From assembly GCA_036172665.1 (NCBI GenBank), contig CM069875.1:21421806-21485805 (forward strand): 64,000 bases of DNA. Direction: 5' to 3'. Positions 34,816 through 45,211 of this stretch are shown one piece after another (position 1 is the first letter of the stretch; every line of letters begins with the position of its first letter). The notes below the pieces were generated by a model that was not told where the DNA came from, searched no databases, and was given only the letters and a program-made list of their open reading frames with translations. Both the position numbers and the translations under genes were made by a program. The stretch comes from Prosopocoilus inquinatus. Lineage: Eukaryota > Arthropoda > Insecta > Coleoptera > Lucanidae.

Positions 34816-37779
34816 AGATTAAGGGTAGTTTTTGACGGATCCGCAAAAGCAACGAATGGAACCTCATTGAATGAAATTCTCATGGTCGGTCCCAATTTAC
34901 AAGATGACATATTTTCGATTATCATAAAATTTCGAACCCATAAATATGTGGTCACTGCAGACGTTGCCAAAATGTATCGGCAAGTTTTGGTTGATAGAGC
35001 TCAGACAAGGTTGCAAAGAATCGTTTGGAGATTCAATACCAATGACAGCATAGAAGATTACGAACTGTCAACTGTAACCTACGGAACAGCATCGGCCTCC
35101 TACTTAGCAATTAAGGCACTGCAATCTTTGGCTATGGAGGAAGCTGATCGGTTTCCAGTTGGATCATCAATCATCCTAAGTGATTTCTATGTTGACGATT
35201 TGTTAACTGGGGCAAACACCGTAGAAGAAGTTAAAACGATTATTGAAGAAGTAAACACGTTACTTCAAGAAGGCGGTTTTCAACTTCGCAAATGGTCTTC
35301 AAATCATCCACAACTGCTTGATTTCATTCCAAATTCCTCAACGGACGCAGCAATTCTAAACATTACAAAAGATGAAATTAAAACATTAGGATTACAATGG
35401 AATTCAGTTTCAGATGTTCTCCAATACAGACTGTCCCCTTCAAGGACAAACAACAAAACGACCAAGAGAACCATTTTATCACGAACTTCACAGTTGTTTG
35501 ATCCGTTGGGATTGGTGAGTCCTGTCATTATAATTGCCAAAATAATGATGCAAAGACTGTGGCTTTTAAAATTAGATTGGGATGAATCTGTCCCACAAGA
35601 GATACACTCAACTTGGACACAGTTTGAAGCCCAGTTAGAGTATCTAAAAAACATCAAAATACCTAGGCAGGTTACACTTAATGATAACAATCCAACGTTA
35701 GAAATCTGCGGTTTTTCTGACGCCAGTGAAAAGGCATACGGAGCGTGTGTATATATAAGGTGCATCAATTCAAATGGTAACATTAGCAGCAATCTTTTAT
35801 GCTCAAAATCTAAAGTTGCCCCCGAAAAATGCATTTCCCTTCCAAGATTGGAGCTATGTGGTGCGCTCCTATTGGCTCAGCTCGTAGAAAAGGTGTCATC
35901 TTCCATAAATAGTTCTATTAAATTTATTCGCTTATGGACAGATTCTACTATAGTGCTCTGTTGGATAAGATCAACGTCAAAGAAGTGGAAAACCTTTGTA
36001 TCAAATCGAGTGAGTGAAATTCAAATTTTGACGAAGGTAGAAAGCTGGAACCATGTTAAGACTACTGACAATCCAGCTGATCTTATATCAAGAGGAACTT
36101 CAACCGAACAGTTGGCCACTTGCAAGTTATGGTGGGAAGGCCCCGACTGGCTCTCCAAAGATGAGAAGTACTTTCCAATGCAAACTGATACCGATATTCA
36201 AGGGATTGATCAAAAATGTCTAGAAATACGCAATGTTCCTCCCGTTCAAGTATTCTTTGCTCAAGACAATTTTAACATATTTGAACGATATTCCAGTTTA
36301 AACAAACTGACACGAATATTAGCATACTGTATCCGTTTTAAGCTGAATCTCCTCGCCAAAATCAAAGGTACTCCCGCTGAGGCACTTTCTGGTCCATTGA
36401 AGATGTCTGAACTGGTTCATGCTAACAACACCCTGATTAAGCTGGTTCAGAAAGAGGTTTTCACACGCGAATTGGATACCTTGCGTAAAAAAAGGTCATT
36501 GCCTAATAAAAGTAAGCTATTGTGTTTGAATCCATTCCTAGATGATGATGGTTTGCTGAGAGTAGGAGGTAGAATTCAAAATTCATCTTTGACTCGTGAC
36601 AAAAGGCATCAAATCATACTACCCTCAAGTCATGTCTTCACGAAGCTTCTGATAGAACAAGAACATATACATCAGCTACATGCAGGTGTACAACAGACAG
36701 TAGCCGCTGTCAGGGCTAAGTATTGGCCACTGGCTGCAAGAGGAACCGTGCGACATGTAGTTAGAAGATGTGTTCCTTGCTTTAAGGCTAATCCAAAACC
36801 TACCGAATATATCATGGGAAACTTGCCTCATGGTAGAGTCGAACCAGCTCGTCCGTTCACACACGTAGGAGTCGACTACTGTGGACCATTTCATATTCAC
36901 GAGGGTTCAAGACGCAATAGCCGTATCGTAAAGGCATATGCTGCGGTATTCGTATGTTTTGCAAGTAAAGCTATTCACATAGAACTTGTCAGCAATTTGT
37001 CTTGTGAAGCATTTTTAAGTGCATTAAGGAGATTTATTGCACGCAGAGGTCATCCATCACATATCTATTCAGACAATGCCACCAACTTTACTGGGGCGAA
37101 TAAGGAACTACAACGGTTGCAGAAGTTGTTTGAAGATACTGAGCAAGAAATGATCCTCAACTACTTATCTGAGCGAAACATTCAGTGGCACTTCATACCG
37201 GCGCGATCTCCACATTTCGGAGGCTTGTGGGAAGCGGCGGTAAAGTCAGTCAAAAACCATCTAAAACGTATCGCGGGCAATGCCCACTTGTCCTTTGAAG
37301 AATTGTATACATTTCTTGTTCAAATAGAGGCAGTATTAAACTCCCGTCCTCTTACTCCAATGTCAGATGATCCTAACGATCCATCCTTCCTCACTCCTGG
37401 TCACTTTCTCATTGGTGAACCCCTCACTGAAATTTTCGAGCCAAATTTAACAGGGCTAAGGTTAAACCGGCTATCTCGATGGCAACATGTTCAGCAATTG
37501 AAGCAGCACTTCTGGACCAGGTGGTCAAAGGAATACCTCAGCCAGCTACAAGAAAGGAGGAAATGGCAGAAAAACCCTGGACCAATTCTACAACGTGGCA
37601 ACTTGGTCATCATCAAGGAGGATGGTACTCCACCGCATCTCTGGATCTCAGCCCGTGTCGTGGAGGTTCATCCAGGATCAGATGGTGCGATACGTGCAGC
37701 AACAGTGCAAACTAGTTCGGGAGTGACGAAGCGAGCCCTGAATAAGTTATGTTTGCTACCGATCAAAGACAACGAGTAG
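34816..37779 (+). CDS. BEL pol: reverse transcriptase core, RNase H, integrase
   Basis: Downstream of the retrozyme the frame is open for 988 codons, from RLRVVFDGSAKATNGTSLNE to the TAG at 37777-37779. The RT has VTADVAKMYRQVLV and the catalytic YVDD in FYVDDLLTG. The RNase H-like region has GFSDASEKAYGACVYIR, LPRLELCGALLLAQL and LWTDSTIVLCWIRS. The integrase has CVPCFKANP (zinc part), VGVDYCGPFHI, HIYSDNATNFTGANKE and HFGGLWEAAVKSVK (acidic triad). A DUF5641-type C-terminus follows (RWQHVQQLKQHFWTRWSKEY). This half is intact but cannot be expressed with gag because of the insertion and deletion upstream. Confidence 0.93.
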   Translation, partial: RLRVVFDGSAKATNGTSLNEILMVGPNLQDDIFSIIIKFRTHKYVVTADVAKMYRQVLVDRAQTRLQRIVWRFNTNDSIEDYELSTVTYGTASASYLAIKALQSLAMEEADRFPVGSSIILSDFYVDDLLTGANTVEEVKTIIEEVNTLLQEGGFQLRKWSSNHPQLLDFIPNSSTDAAILNITKDEIKTLGLQWNSVSDVLQYRLSPSRTNNKTTKRTILSRTSQLFDPLGLVSPVIIIAKIMMQRLWLLKLDWDESVPQEIHSTWTQFEAQLEYLKNIKIPRQVTLNDNNPTLEICGFSDASEKAYGACVYIRCINSNGNISSNLLCSKSKVAPEKCISLPRLELCGALLLAQLVEKVSSSINSSIKFIRLWTDSTIVLCWIRSTSKKWKTFVSNRVSEIQILTKVESWNHVKTTDNPADLISRGTSTEQLATCKLWWEGPDWLSKDEKYFPMQTDTDIQGIDQKCLEIRNVPPVQVFFAQDNFNIFERYSSLNKLTRILAYCIRFKLNLLAKIKGTPAEALSGPLKMSELVHANNTLIKLVQKEVFTRELDTLRKKRSLPNKSKLLCLNPFLDDDGLLRVGGRIQNSSLTRDKRHQIILPSSHVFTKLLIEQEHIHQLHAGVQQTVAAVRAKYWPLAARGTVRHVVRRCVPCFKANPKPTEYIMGNLPHGRVEPARPFTHVGVDYCGPFHIHEGSRRNSRIVKAYAAVFVCFASKAIHIELVSNLSCEAFLSALRRFIARRGHPSHIYSDNATNFTGANKELQRLQKLFEDTEQEMILNYLSERNIQWHFIPARSPHFGGLWEAAVKSVKNHLKRIAGNAHLSFEELYTFLVQIEAVLNSRPLTPMSDDPNDPSFLTPGHFLIGEPLTEIFEPNLTGLRLNRLSRWQHVQQLKQHFWTRWSKEYLSQLQERRKWQKNPGPILQRGNLVIIKEDGTPPHLWISARVVEVHPGSDGAIRAATVQTSSGVTKRALNKLCLLPIKDNE

Positions 37780-37834
37780 TTCAAGTAAAATGTTCTGATT
37801 GATTTGAAAGGAAATCCTTTCAACGCGGGCGGCA

Positions 37835-38251
37835 TGTTCGCTTTAATGTGCAATTTACCCTTTGGATTTTGGATTTCTAACTACACAAAATTTCCCAATT
37901 TATGATTTCCTAGTAACGTTTTACTTCAATGCCAACCAATAACAATGTACCAGAAGGAAATGCAAGACCTTCTGATTGGTTCAACCCTTCCCGTAAGGCG
38001 CGAAGAATAATTTTCTTCGAGGAGAAAACGACACCCCAAAGTCAGTACCGATTGATCTTCCATCTAAATCATTAGATGAGATCAGCGCAGAAACTCCTCT
38101 TTCAATTCAAATTATATTTAAAATTTATTTTAATTGTAAGAGTTTTGTAAATAGTTGTTGGAGTTATTAAATAGTTCTTAGACTCAATGTTGGTGTTTCC
38201 ATTACTACGAGACAGCAGTTGTTCATGCCTATGCACAGCAACCTCAAAACA
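37835..38251 (+). repeat. 3' LTR of the BEL element
   Basis: TGTTCGCTTTAATG to CCTCAAAACA, 417 bp. It is preceded by GCGGGCGGCA, the usual purine-rich junction of BEL elements. Confidence 0.9.
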
Positions 38252-39207
38252 ATTATTATTATTATTACTTTTGCAGTTAAAGATAGTAATTTGAGAATAA
38301 TATGTGGTTTGTTTTATTAGCTTAAAATCTAGTAAATATCATAATTTAAGCATGATTTTCCGATTCTTTAGGTTTTCTTCTCCATACATTCATTTAGGTA
38401 ATACGTTATATTCTGTAAAGACGTGTAATGTATATTACAGCATATTAGAGTCTTCCAAGAATATAACGTATTACTTAAATTAATTTATGGAGAAGAAAAC
38501 CTAAAGAATTATTTAAATTAAAAAGGCGCATAAAAAAGCGCGCGTAGAATAGTGGCGCCATCGCAACCGATAAATACGTTACTAAGTACTATTACGTCAT
38601 ATTACGTGAACAAAAAATTTACATGGCACTTGGCTCTCTCTCCTGCTTCGGGGTGTGCTCGTCGGATCTCAGGGTATTCGCTAGTAAGCATCTAGTCGTC
38701 GAAAAGTGAGCGCTCCGCTCATTAATAAATTTCCTAGGATATTTCAATGAATTGCTGTACTCTAATACAAATCAGAGTCAACAATTTGCTATCAAGTTAG
38801 TTATTTGGTTTCTTATTATATCTCGCTGTTTAGTTATGCCAGGTATTTATTTTTAAACATTAGAAAGTTCATTTCTGCTTGGGAATCATAGTAACATGAA
38901 TCGTGTTCAGAATAACACAGTTTTATGGCCAATTATAAAATCGTAATTCTTTATATCAGCGGCATTTGAAGGTTTTTGCTGGATCTTCATTGTCGTAAAT
39001 CGATAAGTAGATCATCCTGAATAAAAAACGCAACAAATTCTTAATACGTGAAAATTTTCTGGAATCTAGTAGGTCTAGAATTGTTAGCGTTTACCAACTG
39101 TATTTGAAAAATTTGACGTTTTTCGCCTATAATTCTGTTGACAGTTCCTATCCAACTGAACCAGTTTTGTTTGTACAGCATTTGAGAAAAAGTAATTTTG
39201 TGTAAAC
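38252..39207. other. Gene-free stretch with one hairpin
   Basis: Apart from the hairpin at 38363-38509 I see no feature. The region just before the mariner ATG (39208) may hold its degraded left end. Confidence 0.45.
38363..38509. mobile_element. Hairpin MITE, about 51-bp arms
   Basis: ATTCTTTAGGTTTTCTTCTC at the left end pairs with the right end. Inner arms GGTAATACGTTATATTC and GAATATAACGTATTACTT also pair. Non-coding. Confidence 0.8.
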
Positions 39208-39702
39208 ATGGAAATCTCGCGTGAAAATTTTCGTGCCATGATTTCTTACGATTTCAAATGTGGTCTAAGGCCGAAACATTGCCTCGATCGGCTTCATTTG
39301 GCTTTTGGAGATGAAGAACCATCAAAGAGCAGTGTTTATAATTGGTTTGCCGAATTCCAGCGTGGACGTACCTCTCTCAGTGACGAATTTCGTGAAGGTC
39401 GTCCATCAACATCTGTTGTTGCCACTAAAGTAGATGCTGTGCGTGAAATGCTTGAGCGACATCGACATGTAACATACCGTGAGATTCAACCATCCTTACG
39501 CATTGACATGAAAGCAATACACCAGATTTTGCATGATCATTTGAACGTACGAAAGCTTTGCAGTCGTTGGACACCACACAATTTAACAGAAGCGCAAAAG
39601 CAGGGTCGTGTCAAATGGTGCGAAAAAATGCTCAAGAAATTCAATGGAGGTCATTCAAATTTAGTTTATAACATCGTTACTGGGACCGTATTTTCGAATT
39701 GA
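39208..39702 (+). pseudogene. mariner transposase, N-terminal fragment
   Basis: ATG 39208 opens 164 residues with the paired helix-turn-helix region of insect mariner transposases. FRAMISYDFKCG is followed by SSVYNWFAEFQRGRTSLSDE and GRPSTSVV, then the second HTH around VTYREIQPSLRI. SRWTPHNLTEAQKQGRVKWC follows. The frame reaches FNGGHSNLVYNIVTG, just before the first catalytic Asp, then shifts and stops. The catalytic domain is absent: about 25 bp further on (39728) a retrozyme begins and mariner sequence does not resume after it. Confidence 0.88.
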
Positions 39703-39819
39703 GCGACAAGAGTCATATGCGAAAATGCAAGGCGGCCATGCTTGCTGTCAAAGCATCATGAAAGATTTTAGAAAAATTTTGTGCAAATCGTTCTTGATTG
39801 CAGCGAGAACCTCGAGCAG

Positions 39820-39866
39820 CCTCTGGACAGCTGTTTCAGCCCTGCTTGGGGCTTCTTCAGCAGAGA
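39820..39866 (-). ncRNA. Type I hammerhead ribozyme, retrozyme copy D
   Basis: Full core on the minus strand. Stem I is TCTCTG/CAGAGG, in which a wobble pair of the consensus has become Watson-Crick. Confidence 0.85.
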
Positions 39867-40222
39867 CGTAGCTCGACATTCCCGCTGCAAACAAAAACGA
39901 CTTGCCCAATTTATTCGCATTTGCGATGTAAGAGTGATGAACAGATAAAATAGCGACATCTTACTATCGCTTTTTGACCTGACATTGCAGTAGGGTAGAC
40001 AAATTGAAGCGGGATTTGCTCCTAATAAGTTCCCCATGCAAGGCGGCCATGCTTGCTGTCAAGCTACTGCAATGCTTTGACAGCAAGCATGGCCGCCTTG
40101 CATGGGGGACTTATTAGGAGCAAATCTGCTTCAATTTGTCTATCCTATTCATCACTCTTACATCGCAAATGCGAATAAATTGGGCAAGTCGTTTTTGTTT
40201 GCAGCGGGAATGTCGAGCTACG

Positions 40223-40269
40223 TCTCTGCTGAAGAAGCCCCAAGCAGGGCTGAAACAGCTGTCCAGAAG
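40223..40269 (+). ncRNA. Type I hammerhead ribozyme, retrozyme copy E
   Basis: Full core, with CTGAAGA at 40229-40235. Stem I TCTCTG/CAGAAG has one C-A mismatch at the fifth pair. Cleavage is predicted after 40263. Confidence 0.85.
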
Positions 40270-40531
40270 CTGCTCGAGGTTCTCGCTGCAATCAAGAACG
40301 ATTTGCACAAAATTTTTCTAAAATTTTCATTATCCTTGACAGCAAGCATGGTCGCCTTGCATGGGGAACTTATTAGGAGCAAATCCCGCTTCAATTTGTC
40401 TACCCTACTGCAATATCAGGTCAAAAAGCGATAGTAAGATGTCGCTATTTTATCTGTTCATCACTCTTACATCGCAAATGCGAATAAATTGGGCAAGTCG
40501 TTTTTGTTTGCAGCGGGAATGTCGAGCTACG

Positions 40532-40578
40532 TTTCTGCTGAAGAAGCCCCAAGCAGGGCTGAAACAGCTGTCCAGAGG
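40532..40578 (+). ncRNA. Type I hammerhead ribozyme, retrozyme copy F
   Basis: Identical to the consensus copies B and C. Cleavage is predicted after 40572. Confidence 0.88.
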
Positions 40579-40769
40579 CTGCTCGAGGTTCTCGCTGCAA
40601 TCAAGAACGATTTGCACAAAATTTTTCTAAAATTTTCATTATCCTTGACAGCAAGCATGGCCGCCTTGCATGGGGAACTTATTAGGAGCAAATCCCGCTT
40701 CAATTTGTCTACCCTACTGCAATGTCAGGTCAAAAAGCGATAGTAAGATGTCGCTATTTTATCTGTTCT

Positions 40770-41073
40770 TATTTATTATGTTACAATAATTATAAATGAT
40801 TAAATTACAAAAATTAGTTAAAATACTGTTTTCCAAATATTGGCGATGATCACAATCTTGAAACTCAAAATTTATATTGGCTTACACAAACTCTTTTATT
40901 TTGTTACCGACATTGTTTTTATATATAATTTGGGGCAAATAATATGATATACAATTAAAAAATTTTAGCAATGTTTTTATAAATGATTCTTTACAATAAA
41001 TTAAGTTGCTTGCATCATACTGCTTTAAAGTAAGAAATTGATATAAATCAGATCTCTCTACAGTATTTATTAT
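40770..41073. other. AT-rich stretch between retrozyme insertions
   Basis: No gene. It ends with CAGTATTTATTAT (41061-41073), the left target duplication of the next retrozyme. Confidence 0.5.
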
Positions 41074-41123
41074 AGAAAAATTTTGTGCAAATCGTTTTTG
41101 ATTGCAGTGAGAACCTCGAGCAG

Positions 41124-41170
41124 CTTCTGGACAGCTGTTTCAGCCCTGCTTGGGGCTTCTTCAGCAGAAA
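41124..41170 (-). ncRNA. Type I hammerhead ribozyme, retrozyme copy G
   Basis: Full core. Stem I TTTCTG/CAGAAG has one more Watson-Crick pair than the consensus. Confidence 0.87.
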
Positions 41171-41444
41171 CGTAGCTCGACATTCCCACTGCAGACCAAA
41201 AACGACTTGCCCAATTTATTCGCAAATGCGATGTAAGAATGATGAACAGATAAAATAGCGACATCTTACTATCGCTTTTTGACCTAACATTGCAGTAGGA
41301 TAGACAAATTGAAGCGGGATTTGCTCCTAATGAGTCCCCCATGCAAGGCGGCCATGCTTGCTGTCAAAGCATAATGAAAGATTTTAGAAAAATTTTTTTT
41401 TTTTTGTGCAAATCGTTTTTGATTGCAGTGAGAACCTCGAGCAG

Positions 41445-41491
41445 CTTCTGGACAGCTGTTTCAGCCCTGCTTGGGGCTTCTTCAGCAGAAA
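41445..41491 (-). ncRNA. Type I hammerhead ribozyme, retrozyme copy H
   Basis: Same 47 nt as copy G. Its 5' edge lies exactly at the inversion junction at 41491. Confidence 0.85.
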
Positions 41492-41866
41492 CGATTTGCA
41501 CAAAATTTTTCTAAAATCTTTCATTATGCTTTGACAGCAAGCATGGCCGCCTTGCATGGGGGACTCATTAGGAGCAAATCCCGCTTCAATTTGTCTATCC
41601 TACTGCAATGTTAGGTCAAAAAGCGATAGTAAGATGTCGCTATTTTATCTGTTCAGTATTTATTATGTTAAATGCACAAACTCTGCAGTTTTTATATTGA
41701 AACTTAATGTTTTTCGCAATGAAACGATTGATGATTGGTCTAAATCTATTTCTGAAGGCAAAGTTGGTGGTACAGAAGAATATGAAAAATGAAATTCTGA
41801 TGCTGTATCGTCTAGAACTAAGTGTGTCAAAGTAAGTAATGGGATGGAATTGTCATTTTCACAGTT

Positions 41867-44800
41867 TTATCCAGTGGAGTGAGCTTTAGCAAAGTTACTG
41901 ACTAACAATGTTTTAGAATATGATCCAAAGGCAGTACAAGTTGGATTGATGTTTCGGATTCCATATTGTCGAACTTGTCCGAAGAAGTTTTCCAATGGAT
42001 CTTGATTAAAAACTCTTGTAGCAAAATATTTAAATCCAAGGTCGCGTAAACGTTCACAAATTGACTTGAATCCTTGAAGTGTTAATATCCAATTCTTCAA
42101 TACTTCTGGTTTGATTTTGTCAGAACGCTTTCGAGGTATAAATTCCATATTACTGATAATTGGAATAGCACGGTCCCATATTTCTTTTTGTCGTGAATAA
42201 CCTGTTACTTTAGTCAAATTTCTCAAAGGTTTTCCTGCTTTCTTATATCCCAAACCCCCATTTACGCTATCCATCACATCATCAAAAAATTTAAGTAATT
42301 CAGCATGTTTGTACCATCTGGTGACATTATTACATTACCATCAGGAGTAGATCTTCTGGCGATTGTAAATTCATTAATACCAGCAGCAACTGATCTGCTA
42401 AATGTTTGTGTACAAATTGAAACTTTCATTTTCTTAATCCTATTTGGAACTACATGATATTCTGTTAGTTTAGACATTAGTCGTAGGTCACCAGAAGCTA
42501 CATCTATATGGTAGGCGTCAATGATATGTGACTATTTTGCTACTTTTGTTTTGCCCTCAATTGTAAACTTTAAATCTTTTGTAAGTAAATTATTTCGGAT
42601 ACATTTTAAAAGATGTGGAGGGTCAAATAATGGTACTATCGTGACTTCATGTACTTTAATAATATCACTTCTGTGCTCGTCTCCTTTTCTTAAAGCATTT
42701 GCTTTAGTCTCTTCTAAAAGGATTCTTATAGCCCGTGAATTTGTTGCTTCTTGGTCACACACACAAGCTATAACATTAAGACCAACAGCGACTGATTTTT
42801 GTATGATTTCTTTTAAATGTGCGTACAATATTAGATGCTGACGTGGAAGACTTACCAAAAGAATACGCAATAGGTTGCTTCCATTTTTTGTAGATGCCTC
42901 TAACATCCACACTATAACATAATAACTATTGCAGATGTTCTTTGCAAGCCATCATCTTCAAAACCTTCTATAACATATTTATGTTAAAATAAATGCGGCT
43001 GAAGCGACATTTCATCGAATGTTAATATACAACATGTATTATTTTCATTTAATCTCTTAGACTCCTCTACTCTGAATTTTAAATTATTAAAAATTGTTGT
43101 TGATACACCAGGTATAATTGGGATATTACGTAATAATTTTCTTAATGTTTCTGTGCTGGGTAATATAAAAAATTGGACATTATTCTATAAGCGCTTTTGG
43201 TGACTGTTTATAAAGTGTTAACGCAAATAACTTAGCATCTAAACTGTAACTTCTTCCTTTTCTCAGTTTTCCTGTATTTCTTAACTGTGATATGCAAAAT
43301 CTTGATACAACGGGATCTAGTTTATGAAGTACGTCATAATCACCTTTGTTAATAACTTTCGGACAGTATAATAGTTTTTTTCTTAAGGACACGTTTTTCC
43401 TTTCCCAATTTTTTCCTGTCTTTTTCATTTTTATAATTTCCTTGTAAAATAATTTTTTCTTGGGTGTTAGATTATTTTGGTAATTCTCACCAATAATGCC
43501 AAGGATTGATTCTAAAAAAAAAGAATCTGTCAGTTTTGATTCTGATAAAATTTGCTTACTCACATTTCTTGGTAATATAACTGTTAGATGAGGCTTCTTT
43601 TGTGCCTCTGCTTGACTCCTTGCCAAAAGGAGAACGTCTTACATTTTTTGTATCAGCCATGCATTCAGGAACATCATCTAGAATATCAAATTACATAAAT
43701 ATGAAAGATACATTTTTAAATGTAAACATTTATTGCAGTAATTATTATTAAGTGCTTTTTTTAATAGGATATTATATTATTTATAATTTGCATGTTTTAT
43801 GAAAAAATAATAAGAAATGTTTACCTTCAATAGTAACAAATTCTGTATTCATTGGAATAATTGGATATTGCATTTTTTCAGAACGTATTCCTAACAGGCC
43901 AAAATTAAGTAATAACATTTATTGCAGAATTATAAATATTTACCTCTTGATGTAGAAGGCATATCGATTCTGGAGAGCTGAGCTTTCTCCATTACATCCT
44001 CACAAATAAAAGTACATGTAGATGGCAAGTTTCTTGCTTTTCCTAGTATTTCTAAAACAGAATTTATTTCTCTATTAGTACTAAAATCTTTTTTTACATT
44101 AATCAGTTTGATCAAACTTTTTAAGAAAGTAAACAAAACAAGTCATAAACAAGTTTCTATAGTTATCTAAATGAAATCTACACTAGATTTGTTCGTTTGT
44201 TGCATTACTTTAGATTTTTACAAATTTAGCATTTAACTATATCCATTTGTTTATCTATTTCTATAGCATGTAAGTTATTACACTAAAATGAATTTTCTCG
44301 TGCTTAGTTTGAAATAGGTGCAAACAGTGCAAAACAAATGAACAAACCTTTTATGATGTCTTTAATTTAGTTTGGCAGTCAACAGTTATCAAATTGATGT
44401 TTTTGATATCACATGGGCTTAAGAAATTATTTTTATTTGTAGAAATACCTTTCTTTTTAGGTTTTACTCGCTTTCTTGGGGATTCTTCTGTACCTATAAA
44501 GGTAGAAGATATTTCACGTGGTAATGTAATATTAACCGGCACTTCAGTCAATTTGGAGGTTTCATCATAATCAAGTGTTTCTGAAATAATTTGTTCAGCT
44601 AATTGCACAGACTGAATCATGTCAACATTTAGTGGTTCTTCATTTAAAACTATTTATTATGTTTTCATGTGGATAAGAATATTAACTTACCAGGTAAATT
44701 TAAGGTGGGATATGCATCTTTTGATAGTTTGTTGTTTCCTATGTAGTATTTGTCTTCAAAGTGTTTATGACAAATTCTATTCGACATGTACACTTTTTTA

Positions 44801-44940
44801 GCTCCTTTTAATTTTAAATTAATATCTCCTGTTGCTGACAACCATAATTTAAATTTCTCGAAATTCTTATTAGGTTTTGGAAAACCATGCATAGGTAATA
44901 TTATCTCGTCACAGTTTAAAATAGCACATCTTCGACTCAT
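41867..44940 (-). pseudogene. P-element-like transposase with N-terminal THAP domain, decayed
   Basis: Read from 44940 leftwards. A THAP zinc-finger exon is followed by spacer exons with basic stretches (about 44648-44351 and 44136-43944). The transposase body has GRSYSLDAKLFALTLYKQSP (about 43200), an RNase H-like part with NVIACVCDQEATNSRAIRIL (about 42770) and VPLFDPPHLLKCIRNNLL (about 42640). The C-terminal block has FKYFATRVFNQDPLENFFGQ and RNINPTCTAFGSYSKTLLVS. These blocks match the P element/THAP9 family. Several frame changes and stops between blocks, not all explained by introns, indicate a dead copy. Terminal repeats were not identified. It lies just upstream of MINPP1, on the opposite strand. 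Confidence 0.82.
44691..44940 (-). other. THAP-domain exon of the P-like transposase
   Basis: ATG at 44940; MSRRCAILNCDEIILPMHGF, then ICHKHFEDKYYI give the C2CH zinc ligands of a THAP DNA-binding domain. The exon ends at a good GTAAGT donor after NLP(G). An acceptor near 44649 restores the phase into the next block. Confidence 0.8.
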
Positions 44941-45117
44941 CTTAAAATGAATATTAACTTGTAAAAAAATTATACTAGGTATACATACAGCGATAACATA
45001 AACATACTTTATCTTTGATTTATTAACAAAACACAATTCAGATAAACATAACTAAACTAATAAATAACGCGCACATATCTGTAATACAAACGATTATGAG
45101 TAATTCACAAGAACTAT

Positions 45118-45131
45118 GCGCCATCTCTTGG
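45118..45131 (-). promoter_or_regulatory. CTCF-like motif 1
   Basis: GCGCCATCTCTTGG; its complement CCAAGAGATGGCGC matches 12 of 14 positions of the CTCF core CCACYAGRKGGCGC. Recognition is by eye only. Confidence 0.35.
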
Positions 45132-45197
45132 ATTTGATAGTGATCGACGTTTAATTATTGAGTTTACTCAAGGAATCTACATTATCGTTTTAAATTT

Positions 45198-45211
45198 GCG
45201 CCATCTCTTGG
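45198..45211 (-). promoter_or_regulatory. CTCF-like motif 2
   Basis: Exact second copy of the 14-mer, same orientation, 80 bp downstream of the first. Confidence 0.35.

Larger units (their letters stand above)
31575..38251 (+). mobile_element. BEL/Pao LTR retrotransposon, split by a retrozyme
   Basis: LTR-like repeats of about 415 bp flank a gag-pol polyprotein with BEL/Pao domain order. The two LTRs differ at only a few positions. The left LTR lacks the TGTTCGC start seen at 37835, and no target duplication is visible, so the left edge is rearranged. Pol lacks the segment between the Gag-protease part and the RT core and is interrupted at 34178-34811. Confidence 0.9.
39728..40769. mobile_element. 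Retrozyme cluster: minus-oriented block, then two tandem plus units
   Basis: A minus-oriented run (39728-about 40070) meets a plus-oriented run (about 40071-40769) at a short junction. The plus run carries two ribozymes whose cleavage sites are 309 nt apart (40263 and 40572), which gives the unit length. The right border ...GCTATTTTATCTGTTC is the fixed family terminus. I could not see a target duplication. Confidence 0.88.
41074..41653. mobile_element. Retrozyme insertion with inverted arrangement and 13-bp TSD
   Basis: Flanked by CAGTATTTATTAT at 41061-41073 and 41654-41666. Two minus-oriented ribozyme-bearing units in tandem (41074-41491), with an expanded T-run near 41393-41406, meet a plus-oriented partial unit (41491-41653). 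The plus part ends at the fixed terminus ...CTGTT(C). Confidence 0.9.

Noticed and set aside
34554..34970. Frames with SPAWGFFSRNVARHS-like peptides, recurring at 7149, 40114 and elsewhere
   Set aside because: They are translations of the retrozyme ribozyme region in various frames and orientations, not conserved proteins.
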